This document shows, piece after piece, positions 12,252 through 22,540 of a DNA stretch of 64,000 nucleotides. A model generated the notes under the pieces. The model searched no databases. It was not told where the DNA came from and saw only the letters and a list, made by a program, of their open reading frames with translations. How positions within the stretch are numbered: the stretch's first letter is position 1; every line of letters starts with the position of its first letter. A program made the translations under genes and the position numbers. This DNA comes from Bombardia bombarda (taxonomy: Eukaryota > Ascomycota > Sordariomycetes > Sordariales > Lasiosphaeriaceae). The stretch spans positions 1,612,001 through 1,676,000 of the forward strand of contig JAULSR010000002.1 in NCBI GenBank assembly GCA_030512295.1, given 5' to 3'.

Positions 12252-13643
12252 CTAGCTCGACAAGTGCGCATACTCCTTGTTGAAGGCCCGGCCAATGACC
12301 ATACGCCTAACCTCCGATGTTCCCGCGCCAATCTCATAGAGCTTCGCATCGCGCAGGATCCTCGAGGCGGGCATCTCCTCCATGTAGCCCATGCCGCCCA
12401 AGACCTGGATGCAGTCGAGCGCGCACTCGGTGGCCCTCTCGGCGGCGTAGAGGATGGCGCCGGCGCAGTCCTGCGTCCTGATGAGCCCTTGCTCGTCGAC
12501 GGCCTTGGCGGTCGCGTACGTGTAGGCGCGCGACGCCTGCAGCTTGGTGTACATGTCGGCCAGCTTGCCCTGTAGCAGCTGGAAGCGGGCAATCGGGGTG
12601 CCGAACTGCTTCCGCGTGTGGGCATATGGCAGGGTGACGTCGAGGGCGGCCTGCATGAGCCCGAGCGGGCCCGCGCTGAGGACCAGCCTCTCGAGGTCGA
12701 GGCCCTCCATCAGGACGCGCACGCCGCCGTTGACCTGGCCGAGAACGTTCTCGGCGGGCACGAAGACGTCGTCGAACACGAGCTCGCCCGTGTTGCTGCC
12801 GCGCATGCCCATCTTGTCAAGCTTGCGCGCGCACGAGAAGCCCGTGGCACTGCTGTCGACGATGAAGGCCGTGACGCCCTTTGAGCCGGCGTCGGGGGAC
12901 GTCTTGGCGTAGACGACGATGACGTGGGCGTCGGGCCCGTTGGTGATCCACATCTTGGACCCGTTGAGCACGTAGCCGCCGTCGACGGGGGTGGCCCTGG
13001 TCCGCATGCTGACCACGTCGCTGCCGGAGCCGGACTCGGACATGGCCAGCGCGCCGACCTTTGCGCCGGCGATCAGGTCGGGCAGGTACTTGCGCTTCTG
13101 GGCGGGCGTCCCGTTGAGCTGCAGCTGGTTGACGCATAGTTGAGAGTGGGCCGCGTAGCTCAGCGCGATGGACCCGCTCGCGCGCGACAGCTCCTCCATG
13201 ACGATGCAGTGCGCCTGGTAGCCCAGCGCCAGCCCGCCGACGTCCTCGTCGGCCGTGATGCCCAGCAGGCCGGCCTCGCCGAGCTTGGCCCACATGTCGT
13301 TGGGGAAGCTGTTGGTCTTGTCCGTGGCCGCCGCCACCTCCTCGCTCAGCTCCCGCCGTGTGAACTCTTGCACGCGCTCGCGCAGCTCCGTCAGGTCGGC
13401 CGGCGTCGGTGGCTCAAAGCCTTTGGGGTGTTTTGACGACGACGAGGCATGCCGTCTTTGCTGTTGCTGCTGTGGCCGACTGGATGTTTTTGCTGCTGTC
13501 GCTGCTAGTGCTCCTGCTGCGGGACCGAGGCAAAATTGGCGGGGACCACCAACCCCCGAGAGACATGATGCTGTTGTTGTTGTTGTTGTTGTTGTTGTTT
13601 GCGCCGAGCGCGCCAGCGCCCGTGATAACCTCAAGCTGGACAT
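12252..13643 (-). CDS. ivdA: Isovaleryl-CoA dehydrogenase, mitochondrial
   Basis: An FAD enzyme of the acyl-CoA dehydrogenase family that oxidises isovaleryl-CoA to 3-methylcrotonyl-CoA in mitochondrial leucine degradation. It is intronless, 463 residues. A mitochondrial leader (about 1-70) is rich in Ser, Thr, Arg and Gln and contains nine consecutive Thr. Family signatures follow: LGITADEDVGGLALGYQAH, AMSESGSGSDVVSMRTRA (FAD/substrate region), KMWITNGPDA, and the C-terminal QVLGGMGYMEEMPASRILRD and IGAGTSEVRRMVIGRAF. The catalytic Glu318 is in GLDLERLVLSAG. That position is characteristic of isovaleryl-CoA (and long-chain) dehydrogenases rather than short or medium-chain ones. It is divergent from the methylcrotonoyl-CoA carboxylase beta gene, which acts next in the pathway, so co-regulation from the shared 423-bp promoter is likely. 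Antisense open frames reflect high GC at third positions. Confidence 0.93.
   Translation of the reverse strand: MSSLRLSRALARSAQTTTTTTTTTASCLSGVGGPRQFCLGPAAGALAATAAKTSSRPQQQQQRRHASSSSKHPKGFEPPTPADLTELRERVQEFTRRELSEEVAAATDKTNSFPNDMWAKLGEAGLLGITADEDVGGLALGYQAHCIVMEELSRASGSIALSYAAHSQLCVNQLQLNGTPAQKRKYLPDLIAGAKVGALAMSESGSGSDVVSMRTRATPVDGGYVLNGSKMWITNGPDAHVIVVYAKTSPDAGSKGVTAFIVDSSATGFSCARKLDKMGMRGSNTGELVFDDVFVPAENVLGQVNGGVRVLMEGLDLERLVLSAGPLGLMQAALDVTLPYAHTRKQFGTPIARFQLLQGKLADMYTKLQASRAYTYATAKAVDEQGLIRTQDCAGAILYAAERATECALDCIQVLGGMGYMEEMPASRILRDAKLYEIGAGTSEVRRMVIGRAFNKEYAHLSS
13572..13600 (-). repeat. Trinucleotide run encoding poly-Thr in the IVD leader
   Basis: About nine GTT units on the plus strand (ACA/AAC sense) encode nine Thr residues near position 17-25 of isovaleryl-CoA dehydrogenase. 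It lies inside the mitochondrial targeting peptide, where length change would be tolerated. It is a likely polymorphic microsatellite. Confidence 0.85.
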
Positions 13644-14066
13644 TGTGAATCTGCTGCTGACCGAGTATGTAGAATGGAAGAGAAGTGAAAGAAGGGGTAT
13701 GTATTTACTCAGTACCTACGTACACAGTATGCTCCTTCCCCCCTTGTGTTCAGCTACGCCGGGTGTAGCCCAGCGTGCCTGCCCCAGGCGTTTCTTACAG
13801 TGTACGGATAGGTGCGTAGTACCTGCCGGGCATAAGTTATGGTGGCGGGAAACCTCGGCTTACAACGGCTTACAACGGGCCGCTACAAACCATTAGCCCC
13901 TGGGGCCTCGGCGGACGTCAGCAGGTACTCGCCGATCGATCGCTCCTTCCGGGTAGAGGCGCATATGGTCGTCTGCCTCTTCTGGCTACCGTGATATGTT
14001 GCCGTTTGTTGTCTTGCCATTGCGATCGTGACAGCATGCTCAATTGATCATACAAGTCTCTGAAAG
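13644..14066. promoter_or_regulatory. Shared divergent promoter of the IVD and MCCB genes
   Basis: The only intergenic DNA between the two divergent leucine-degradation genes is 423 bp. It contains a tandem CGGCTTACAA unit repeated twice and followed by a third CGG, plus a related GCCGCTACAA copy just downstream. The exact 10-bp spacing places the CGG triplets on one face of the helix. CGG triplets are the half-sites of Zn(II)2Cys6 activators, so binding by a leucine-pathway regulator is plausible but inferred. Confidence 0.6.
13856..13888. promoter_or_regulatory. Phased CGG triplet array (candidate Zn2Cys6 sites)
   Basis: CGG triplets begin at 13856, 13866 and 13876, with identical CTTACAA spacers between the first two pairs. 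A fourth, partly matching unit (GCCGCTACAA) begins near 13879. It lies roughly mid-promoter between the two start codons. Function is inferred from spacing and triplet identity only. Confidence 0.5.
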
Positions 14067-15982
14067 ATGTCCCGCGCAATATCTTGGAGAGAAGTGTTGC
14101 CCTTGTCGAGGCAATTGAGTCGACAATGCGCCGCCGCCCCCAGTCACACGCGACCGCTAACCCCCCGCAACAACAACAATCGATCCATACTCCCCGCCCA
14201 TCGAAGATCGGTTGCTACCTTCACGCCGCCGCACCAAGCGGGCGCCATATCCACTATCAAGAGCAATGTAGACACAAACTCAGATGAGTTCAAGGAGAAC
14301 GAGCGGCTGATGTGGGACGCCATGGCCCGCCTCGAGGACCTGTCAAGAAAGGCGCAACAAGGGGGTTCTGCAAAGGCGAGGGAGAAGCACTTGGCGCGCA
14401 AGAAGATGCTCCCGAGAGATCGCATCACAGCCCTCATTGACCCCGGCACTACCTTCCTGGAGTTGTCGCCGCTCGCGGGCCACGAGCTGTACCCCGAGGC
14501 CGACGTTCCTGCCGGCGGCATTATCGCCGGCGTGGGCGTTGTGGAGGGTGTGACATGTATGATCGTGGCCAACGACAGCACGGTCAAGGGCGGCACATAT
14601 TATCCCATCACAGTAAAGAAGCACCTGCGGGCGCAGACGGTCGCGCAAGAGAACAACCTGCCGTGAGTCCATGGTGGCTGCCGTCTCCATTTCCATTCTT
14701 CCCAACCACCTCCTCCCTTCTGGACTAACCAGGCCGTCTTGCCTCTGCACAGATGTATCTACCTAGTAGACTCGGGTGGCGCCAACCTGCCGCACCAGTC
14801 CGACGTCTTCCCCGACCGAGACCACTTTGGCCGCATCTTCTTCAACCAGGCGCGCATGTCGGCTTCGGGCATCCCGCAGATCTCCGTCGTCATGGGCCCC
14901 TGCACGGCCGGCGGCGCCTACGTGCCGGCCATGAGCGACGAGAGCATCATCGTACAAGAGCAGGGACACATATTCCTTGCCGGACCGCCCTTAGTCAAGG
15001 CGGCCACGGGCGAGGTAGTCAGCCCCGAGGACCTCGGCGGCGGGAAGATGCACTCGTCCGTCTCGGGGGTGACGGACTACCTCGCGGTCAACGATGCGCA
15101 CGCCATTGTTCTGGCGCGGCGGTGTATCAGCAATCTGAACTGGCCTGAAGGCAAAGAGGTTTCTATAGGTGGAGTTACGACCTTCGAGGAGCCGCTATAC
15201 TCACCTGATGAGCTTCTCGGCATTGCCTCGACAAACCTGCGCAAGCCTCTCCCGATCCACGAGGTGATTGCGCGTATCGTCGATGGCTCCAAGTTTGCTG
15301 AGTTCAAGCGGGACTACGGGACGACGCTGGTGACGGGATTTGCTACCATCTATGGCCACCGGGTCGGCATTGTAGCCAACAATGGCATCCTGTTCAGCAG
15401 CTCGTCGCTCAAGGGCGCGCACTTTATCGAGCTCTGCTCACAGCGGGGCATTCCGCTTGTGTTCTTGCAGAATATCAGCGGGTTCATGGTAGGTGCCGAT
15501 GCCGAGAGAGAGGGCATTGCGAAGAACGGTGCCAAGCTGGTGACGGCGGTCGCCTGCGCCGATGTGCCCAAGTTCACCGTGGTGGTGGGCGGCAGCTATG
15601 GCGCGGGCAACTACGGCATGTGCGGACGGGCGTATAGCCCGCGCTTTCTGTGGATGTGGCCGAACGCCAGGATAGGGGTCATGGGTGGCGAGCAGCTCGC
15701 AGCGGTTATGGAGACGGTGGGACAGAAGGTCGATCCTGAGCTGAAGGCGCGCATCGAGAGGGAGAGCGATGCTGTTTACTCGTCTGCGAGATTATGGGTA
15801 TGTTATGGCCTACCTGAGTGCTTTTGTGAATTATTTACTGACGCGGTTTGTTATTACAGGATGATGGAGTTATTCCCCCGGCGCATACGCGGAGATATCT
15901 AGGATTGGGTCTGAAAGCGGCTTTGGGAGGCCGCAATGAGGTTACTCCTGGGAAGACAAAGTTTGGTGTTTTTAGGATGTAG
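14067..15982 (+). CDS. mccB: Methylcrotonoyl-CoA carboxylase, beta (carboxyltransferase) subunit, mitochondrial
   Basis: The non-biotin subunit that transfers carboxyl from biotin to 3-methylcrotonyl-CoA in leucine degradation. Three exons, 14067-14662, 14753-15797 and 15860-15982, give 587 residues, the usual fungal length. The N-terminus (MSRAISWREVLPLSRQLSRQ) is a mitochondrial presequence. Carboxyltransferase motifs include ARKKMLPRDRITALIDPGT, LVDSGGANLPHQSDVFPDRD, FFNQARMSASGIPQISVVMG, CTAGGAYVPAMSDE, the acyl-CoA region GGGKMHSSVSGVTDYLA, and the second half FLQNISGFMVGADAEREGIA and GGSYGAGNYGMCGRAYSPRF. DSGGANLPHQSDVFPD distinguishes this subunit from propionyl-CoA carboxylase beta. 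Exon 3 supplies DDGVIPPAHTRRYLGLGL, the conserved end. The partner biotin-carrying alpha subunit is not in this window, and no gene lies for 1.4 kb downstream. Confidence 0.95.
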
Positions 15983-17424
15983 GCGTAGAAAGAGCAGGCA
16001 ATCACTTGGAAATGCAGTTTCGCTCGGATATCCTTTTCTCTGGTTTTGTGTCATCATTAGGATTCTCGGAGATCAACGTATATCGGTGGAGTAAGATACG
16101 TAATTCACTGTAATCTGACAGTAATGCGGGTTTTCATTTCCTTGTCTTCAGTCGATCAAAAATTGGGGGTAATTGCGGAGAAGCTTGACCTATTAGCGGC
16201 CCGCAAGCAAAGTGCGGAGAAGTCCTGCAACCCGGTTTCGAACAACCCGACAAACATGACCAGGCACGAACAGTATTTGGTAAAGACGGGAGGTCAGGTT
16301 TAGACTATGTAGACTTTTAACGATGTTGAAGCTTCTGCAAAAAAATCTCTGTCGGCGGCAGCAGAATAGGCAAGTGGTAGAAATTACCAGGTGGTTATGG
16401 ATACATGGATTCCTTAAACCAAACCTAAGAGATCCTCGCAATGTGACGTATGTAGCACCCTAGCTGGCTTCGCTTGAAAAAGGGCGGGGTGTCCCGCGAC
16501 CCGCACAGCGGCGGATGCGGGGAGGGAGGTCGGGTCAGGGGGGTTGGGGACTTTACCGCCAGGTAACTTGGCTGTAAGCCATTATCTTGTCTAATCAAAG
16601 TCTAGCTCCTTTAACTCAACCTACGAGGAGAAGAGTTATGGGGCCGTGTCTTTTTTTTTTTTGACGAATAGTTCAATAAAAGAATAGGGCGCTTGCAGCG
16701 TGGCAAAGCGGTCTGGGTAGGGAGATAGACAGGGATACAGTGGTTTGGAGGAACGTGTTCGCACCTTCTCTATGTACTGTGGTAAATAAAACCTGTGGAG
16801 CAGGTATTGACAGGGGAGCGCCAGGATTGGATATGCGCGTACAAGGGTTGGAAAAGATACAAAGCTCGGAAAAACATGGGCTTCGGCGAAAGCCACAATA
16901 CCTGACAAGGGGGTTTTACTTTTGCTCGATACCACAGTACCTTACAGTCCTACTCGGATGAAGAGTTACAAGTCTAAGATTTTTAGAAATTGTTACGATT
17001 TCTGCCCTTTTGGAGCATCTATCGTCTGAAGCAGCTGTCCCATTGTAAGTACATGGAATGTTTTGACCTCATGGTTCATCTCGTTTGTTCGGCGCGACAG
17101 GCGTGTTCTTAAAGACAGAGGAGGAGCGAGCACTCAGCTTATATGACATTCGTCATAGTTTGATATAGACACCACTCTCAGTCGCTCCTGAAATATGGCC
17201 ATCGGTCTATATTGAGAACACTTAATTGATGACTTTAATTGGCAGCAGCGACGAAGTACCTGGGTCGTTCCTTCTAGCTCATTAGGTCCACACTAAACCC
17301 CTCGAGAGCAACTCGTGCCTTCTCAATTGTTAAGGAAGGAAGGTGAAGGAAGGCCTCGCTCCCCATCCTCTCCAACCTGTTCATCTCCCAACGCCTTTCA
17401 CTGCCCCGACATCAACAACCGATC
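15983..17424. other. Gene-free stretch between mccB and the short-chain dehydrogenase
   Basis: About 1.4 kb with no supported gene. A T run lies near 16650-16662 and the right end is CT-rich just before the next start codon, as is common in fungal promoters. No methylcrotonoyl-CoA carboxylase alpha sequence was seen here. Confidence 0.55.
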
Positions 17425-19272
17425 ATGTCTCTTCTCAGCCGTGCTCTGCGGAGCACCGTTGCTCTTCCGACACGGTCATCGCCGACTTTAGTAGCTGCTC
17501 TCCTCAAGACAATTGCTCCCTCGAGCAGCATTGTTTCTGCTGCTTCTTTCCACACGGCGTCAGCGCAGCTCAGCAAGGCCAGTAGCAAGGAGAAAGCCTC
17601 CCGCACGACGAAACCACATAACGAGGAGACGGCGTCGGCGACCGCTGCTGCCGATGGCGGCTCCAACGCCCGCACTGACAATTCCATCACGGTCGAATAC
17701 CCGTCGGATGACAAGCTGCCGTCATCGCAGCCCATCATCGGCGCTGGCCGAGCAGGCGTGCATGTCTTCCCAACCCTGGCCACGTTCTCGCTCCAGGGGA
17801 AAGTTGGTGTGGTGACGGGCGGCGCGCGGGGGCTGGGACTCGTCATGGGGCAGGGCATGGTTATCAGCGGGGCTGATCTTGCTATCGTTGATTTGAACAG
17901 TATGTGTTGAGTGTCTGTATCTATTCTGCTGGTTGGTTGGTCATGGGGGAAAAACAGAGCGCAGTAGGCTGATGTTCTTTTCTTGTCTGGGGTGATAGAG
18001 GAGGAGGCTGCCAAGCAGGCCAAGTCCATCATTAATCAGTTTAAGAAGGACCATCCTGAGGCTAAAAGGTCAGTGTGTGTCTCTAAGCTTCTTTTCTTTT
18101 CTTTTTTCTTCTTCCTCGCCACCCTCCCCTATCCCTCCCCTCCTGAGGAAGGTGCCCGATGGGGGCGAGAGGGGGACTCCGCCAGCCGATCATCAACAGT
18201 ATATGCTAACGGAAGCTTTGGTCCGCCGGGGGGAGGATATAGACTGCCCAAGGTCACCGCTCACTATGCCGATGTCTCGGATCCGGCCTCGGTAGAGACA
18301 TGCATCGCCGAGATCGTCGCCGAGCACGGCAAGATCGACAACCTGGTGACCTCTGCCGGATTCACCGAGAACTTTGAGGCGATTGCGTACCCCATCGACA
18401 GGATGCGGAAGCTCTGGGGCGTCAATGTCGACGGCACCTACATGTTTGCTACGGCCGTAGCACGCCACTTGGTGAGTGGGAGATGCTTTCTCGTCTAGCA
18501 AATATTATTGTCTTATTAGGCGATGCTGACAATGAGGTGGTGGCAAAAAAGATGGAGCGCAAGTCCAAGGGGAGCATGGTGTTCATCGGGAGCATGAGTG
18601 GCTCTATTGTCAACGTACCGCAACCGCAGGCGTGAGTCCCGTCTCTGTCAACTCCCTGTCCCCTTCCCCTTCCCCTTCCCCTCCTCCCCTTGATACCGAT
18701 GGTTTGGTATGGGCCCGTATTGGTCAAGATATGGTCGTGTTAATGCGGCCCCTATTCGGAGGGAGTGTCCGATGACGGTGGTATGACGGACAAAGCTAAG
18801 TGCGGCTGACACCATCCGTCCATTCACATAATAGACCTTACAACGCGGCCAAAGCGGCGGTTCGACATCTGGCTGCCTCGCTTAGTGTTGAGTGGGCAAA
18901 GGCCGGGATCCGCGTCAACTGCATCTCGCCTGGCTACATGCTTACAGCTCTGTAAGTGTTTTAATCCCCTGGCTGGACGTATATCTCAACTCGCAGTGAA
19001 CTATCCCTGCAGCCATTGTACAGGATCAAGGATCTATGGATATCAATATTCGGGGTTGGCAGCAGCTACTAACGAAGTCAACCAACCGCAGGACCCAAAA
19101 GATTCTTGATGATAATCCGGATCTCAAGAAGCAGTGGACGTCACTAATACCCCAGGGACACATGGGCTCTCCAGAGGACCTCATGGGCCCGGTCACATTT
19201 TTGCTGTCGGATGCGTCTACTTATGTGACCGGCGCAGACCTGCGCGTTGACGGAGGATACACCGTTACTTGA
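17425..19272 (+). CDS. Short-chain dehydrogenase/reductase, D-arabinitol 2-dehydrogenase-like, with a mitochondrial-type leader
   Basis: A classical SDR oxidoreductase, most like fungal D-arabinitol 2-dehydrogenases or sorbose/mannitol-type polyol dehydrogenases. Six exons, 17425-17899, 17999-18068, 18243-18471, 18552-18631, 18835-18951 and 19092-19272, give 383 residues. The first 110 or so residues are an extension: a Ser/Arg/Ala-rich presequence with SFHTASAQLSK, which looks like a mitochondrial targeting and cleavage region. The cofactor motif GVVTGGARGLGL follows near residue 130. The remaining signatures are HYADVSDPASVE, NLVTSAGF, the catalytic SMSG...PYNAAKAAV (Ser, Tyr-x-x-x-Lys), IRVNCISPGYMLTALT and the C-terminal DASTYVTGADLRVDGGYT. 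All five introns are GT-AG and frame-consistent. The exact polyol substrate and compartment are inferences. Confidence 0.85.
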
Positions 19273-22056
19273 AACAGTGACTTGAAGGGGCTTGCTTGGT
19301 GTAGGGGATGAGTCGTTCGACTTCCTTGTCTTGAACCACAAGGTATTGGTAAGTTGAGTTTCGTAACAGCGGTCAGGAGGAGGCAGTTGAAGGACCTTTA
19401 CTTTTTAGCCAAATCTCATCACCAACCTATCTACCCAGACCATGTCAGTCAGTCAATTGGAAGTTGGCAAGTGCAATCGATGCGTCATGTCAGACATGTG
19501 GGCTCACGTTAGGATGCTGCCTGCGGCGGTTGCGACGTTTCTTGGTAGGCAAAAAAAGTATCTGTGCTGCTGGATAAACGCACAGCAGCAGGGATGGAAA
19601 GATGTAGAGGACTCCAGAAAGGGACGTCTGCAGGTAAGACAGTGTCATTTGGCGTTTTGTTTTCTCTTCTTTTGACAACAAGGGGACTGCCGCCATGTAT
19701 TGCTGGTTGCGAGCAGGGGCTGAGCAAGCAGCTGACTGACACCCGTTCGTTTCGCCGAACGCAAAAGAAGAAAAAGGAAAACCTATCGATCGATAGTTTG
19801 GGCGCACAAGATATGACAGCTCACTTGCAGCAAGTAAGTGTGTGTGTGTGTGTGGCTCCGAACCTCCGAAGCTGCTGTCTCATCTACTGCTAGATACTAA
19901 GTAGAAGTAGCGAACAAGGTGTTTGGTGGTGGTGGTGGTGGTGTTTGAGGAATTGCTTATTCCTGTGTAACATAACCCCTCCCGCCACACCCGGCATTCT
20001 ATTGTTTTGTACTTGCGGGTTGCGTGGGGTTGGATGGGGAAATGGCTGGAAATGGATCACCGAGATGAGGAAATTAGTTTTATATTGGTTTCTTCTCTGC
20101 CTATGGCTGTCTGGATGATTGTCTGAGAGCGAAATTGACTTGATGTGGCTGGCTGGCTGGCTATTATAGCAAGGGGGCAGCTATCACCACCCCTTTTGGG
20201 GATATGGATTTAGGAGAGGAAGTGTAGGTATATTCTTTTGTGAAGGGCAGAGGGATAACGGGAAATTATTGAGGCTGGCCTGGTAGCCGCCAGAAAGAAA
20301 AAGGACAAAAGGGAATCGCGTCGGCTCCCTAGTTCAGTAGAAATGGCAAGGGTATGTAGATAATTTCTTCTTTTTGCACTAAATATGATAAGTGATATAC
20401 ATGATCGAGTCACGGTCAACGGCACGTACATATAAACTTCTGTGGTTGGCAAGGTGAAAAAAAGCTGAGAATTACGATTTTGTGAAATAATGTGATTGTT
20501 AGAGGTCTCCTCCATTGAATTCGGCCCTTCAATAAAAACAAACTGTGTATCTGTCGGGTACAAGATGAGGTACCCCAGTCATTGGGAACCTGGAAGTTGT
20601 TTGTGAACCGTTTCTCAAATCTGCTTGCCTTCTGCCTCGTACCCGTCTGCTTGCATGATATTACCGGCCCTACTATGACATAAGGCAACAAGCAGCATGT
20701 ATGATGCGGGAGGCAAATGAAGTCGGTGTATTCGTAATCCGGAGGCGTTCATGCAGTGTACAGCAGGACGTACATAGAACACGGTATGGCCAGCAGGATG
20801 GATTGATTGCCTTCTTCACCCCTGGTAAGACAATCTTCGGACCTCGGAGCGTGGGGCAGGACAAGAGAGAATGTAGCCTACATTACAACATATCCGTGAT
20901 ACTGCTTACTTGATGTACTTGGGGTAGGTCTGCAATCTCCCTCCTTCCGGGCAAAGCACGTTTGAGTTGTCGAGTCACTGCATATTGGGAGAAATGATTC
21001 AACTTGCTTTGTCGTTCAATAACAAAAGGAGGTTGCGGAGGCTTAGACATTCGGGGTTGCCAGCCATGAGATGGGCAGATATGATGAACGGTTGATATGG
21101 CTCTCGAATGGAAGCACATGTGCATGGCCGGGCGTGGGGAGGCGAGGAGTGGGAGCCGAGCCGCAGCTCCAACAGTTCACAGGAGCGGTGAACGGGGATG
21201 CGGACTGCTGGGTAATAAAAGGCTGTTTAACCTTCATGTAGCTTGCCCTAAGGTACCCATGCTTGCAGTCTGGTTGAGCAAGCAAAACAAATGAGAGAGA
21301 TAGAGGGACCGCGCTCGAGCCAAGATCCCAAGGTAATAATCAAGATCGTGCCTTCCTACCTGGGATTTCCATCATGGTGTATCAGGCAAGGTGATACACA
21401 GTAGGTATGTACTTGAACGTGATAAGGCTGGCCACATGCACCCGCCTGGCCAATGCAACAGAAGGAACTTGGGGTGTCGAATCGGTACGTATCTTCAGCA
21501 GATTGCCTACTTGAGGTAAGGGTAAAAAGATCGGTGTGACACACTGACAAGTCGGAGCCCGGCCGCTCTGGGACAGCCCTGGTAGTGTCACTGGTCACGG
21601 GGAAGCTTTGTGCAGCATCTAATCAACCAATAACAAACCCCCCAAAAATCATTTGCAAACATCGCAGAGAAGCTGTTTACACAGTACATAGGTAGGTATC
21701 CGTACTCCAGGGAGCGTGGGCCCGCCCCGGGGAGCGCCACCAGCTGACCGACGGTCTAGACGACTACCGGGGTTCTTTCTCCTGCCTCATGAGTTTTTGG
21801 GAGTGTCACTGGTGCGGCTATGTAATGTAATGGTGTCGGCACCTACTTTACCGTATAAGCGCACCTCGTCACTGTGGTTGGCTGGAAATCTGGCGAGTGA
21901 GAGAACTGGTGATCGACTCCCAGTGACACTTATAACACACGCGTCTCTCCTTTTGATTGTAGAGTCGCAAATTCTTTGTCTCGTTGCGTGCGCGAAGTTC
22001 CGTTAGGGCTCCGGAAGAGGCGAACAGGTCCGCAGCGCATCTCTGCCGATTACATA

Positions 22057-22084
22057 CTTCACGTTTGGATCTTCACGTTTGGAT
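22057..22084. repeat. 14-bp tandem duplication
   Basis: Two perfect copies of CTTCACGTTTGGAT lie head to tail. A separate 12-bp duplication follows 15 bp downstream. It looks like a recent local duplication in non-coding DNA. Confidence 0.85.
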
Positions 22085-22098
22085 CTGCGTGGTCTTCT

Positions 22099-22122
22099 AG
22101 GGTACCCGTTAGGGTACCCGTA
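22099..22122. repeat. 12-bp tandem duplication
   Basis: Two copies of AGGGTACCCGTT, the second differing in its last base. Each contains the palindrome GGGTACCC, so the pair could fold or serve as paired protein sites; this is not established. Confidence 0.8.
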
Positions 22123-22492
22123 GCTCAGGTCGGTAAAGTACCCAAGTACCGATGGCATGGAAGTCAATGTCACCTGCACTGTGGGGTGCGTCAAAGGGAA
22201 CCTCAGAAACTCGGAACCGCTTTGTCTATGTCGACAGACGAGATGGCGAGACGGGTGCCGTCATCAGATCAGATCAGGAACAGAAGAAGCCCAGAGCAGC
22301 GATCATCCAGCAAGCTACCAGGTACTGTACACACATACCAGGTAAGGTACACACCTACCTAGGTACCTAGGCAGGCAGATTGCTGCCCTGTTTGAGGCGT
22401 GGGGTGCGTGCACGGGACAAATAACGGGGTCTTCCAAGCCACCAACAGCGCACTTCTCCGGGATGTTCCTGCCTCGGGAGGAAGTCCTGCAG

Positions 22493-22540
22493 ACTGCAAA
22501 CTGCAAACTGCAAACTGCAAACCGCAAACCGCAAACCGCA
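22493..22540. repeat. Seven-base minisatellite with two unit types
   Basis: Four ACTGCAA units are followed by ACCGCAA units (two full and one six-base partial). The T/C difference is sorted into two blocks, which suggests stepwise expansion from a single variant. It is non-coding and lies about 0.9 kb upstream of the gene at 23454. Confidence 0.9.

Noticed and set aside
12618..13896. Several long plus-strand open frames opposite isovaleryl-CoA dehydrogenase
   Set aside because: They are shadows of a GC-rich coding strand. The minus-strand product carries clear enzyme motifs and the plus-strand ones do not.
22493..22540. Short regular repeat considered as a CRISPR array
   Set aside because: Units are seven bases with no spacers, in a eukaryotic genome; it is a minisatellite.
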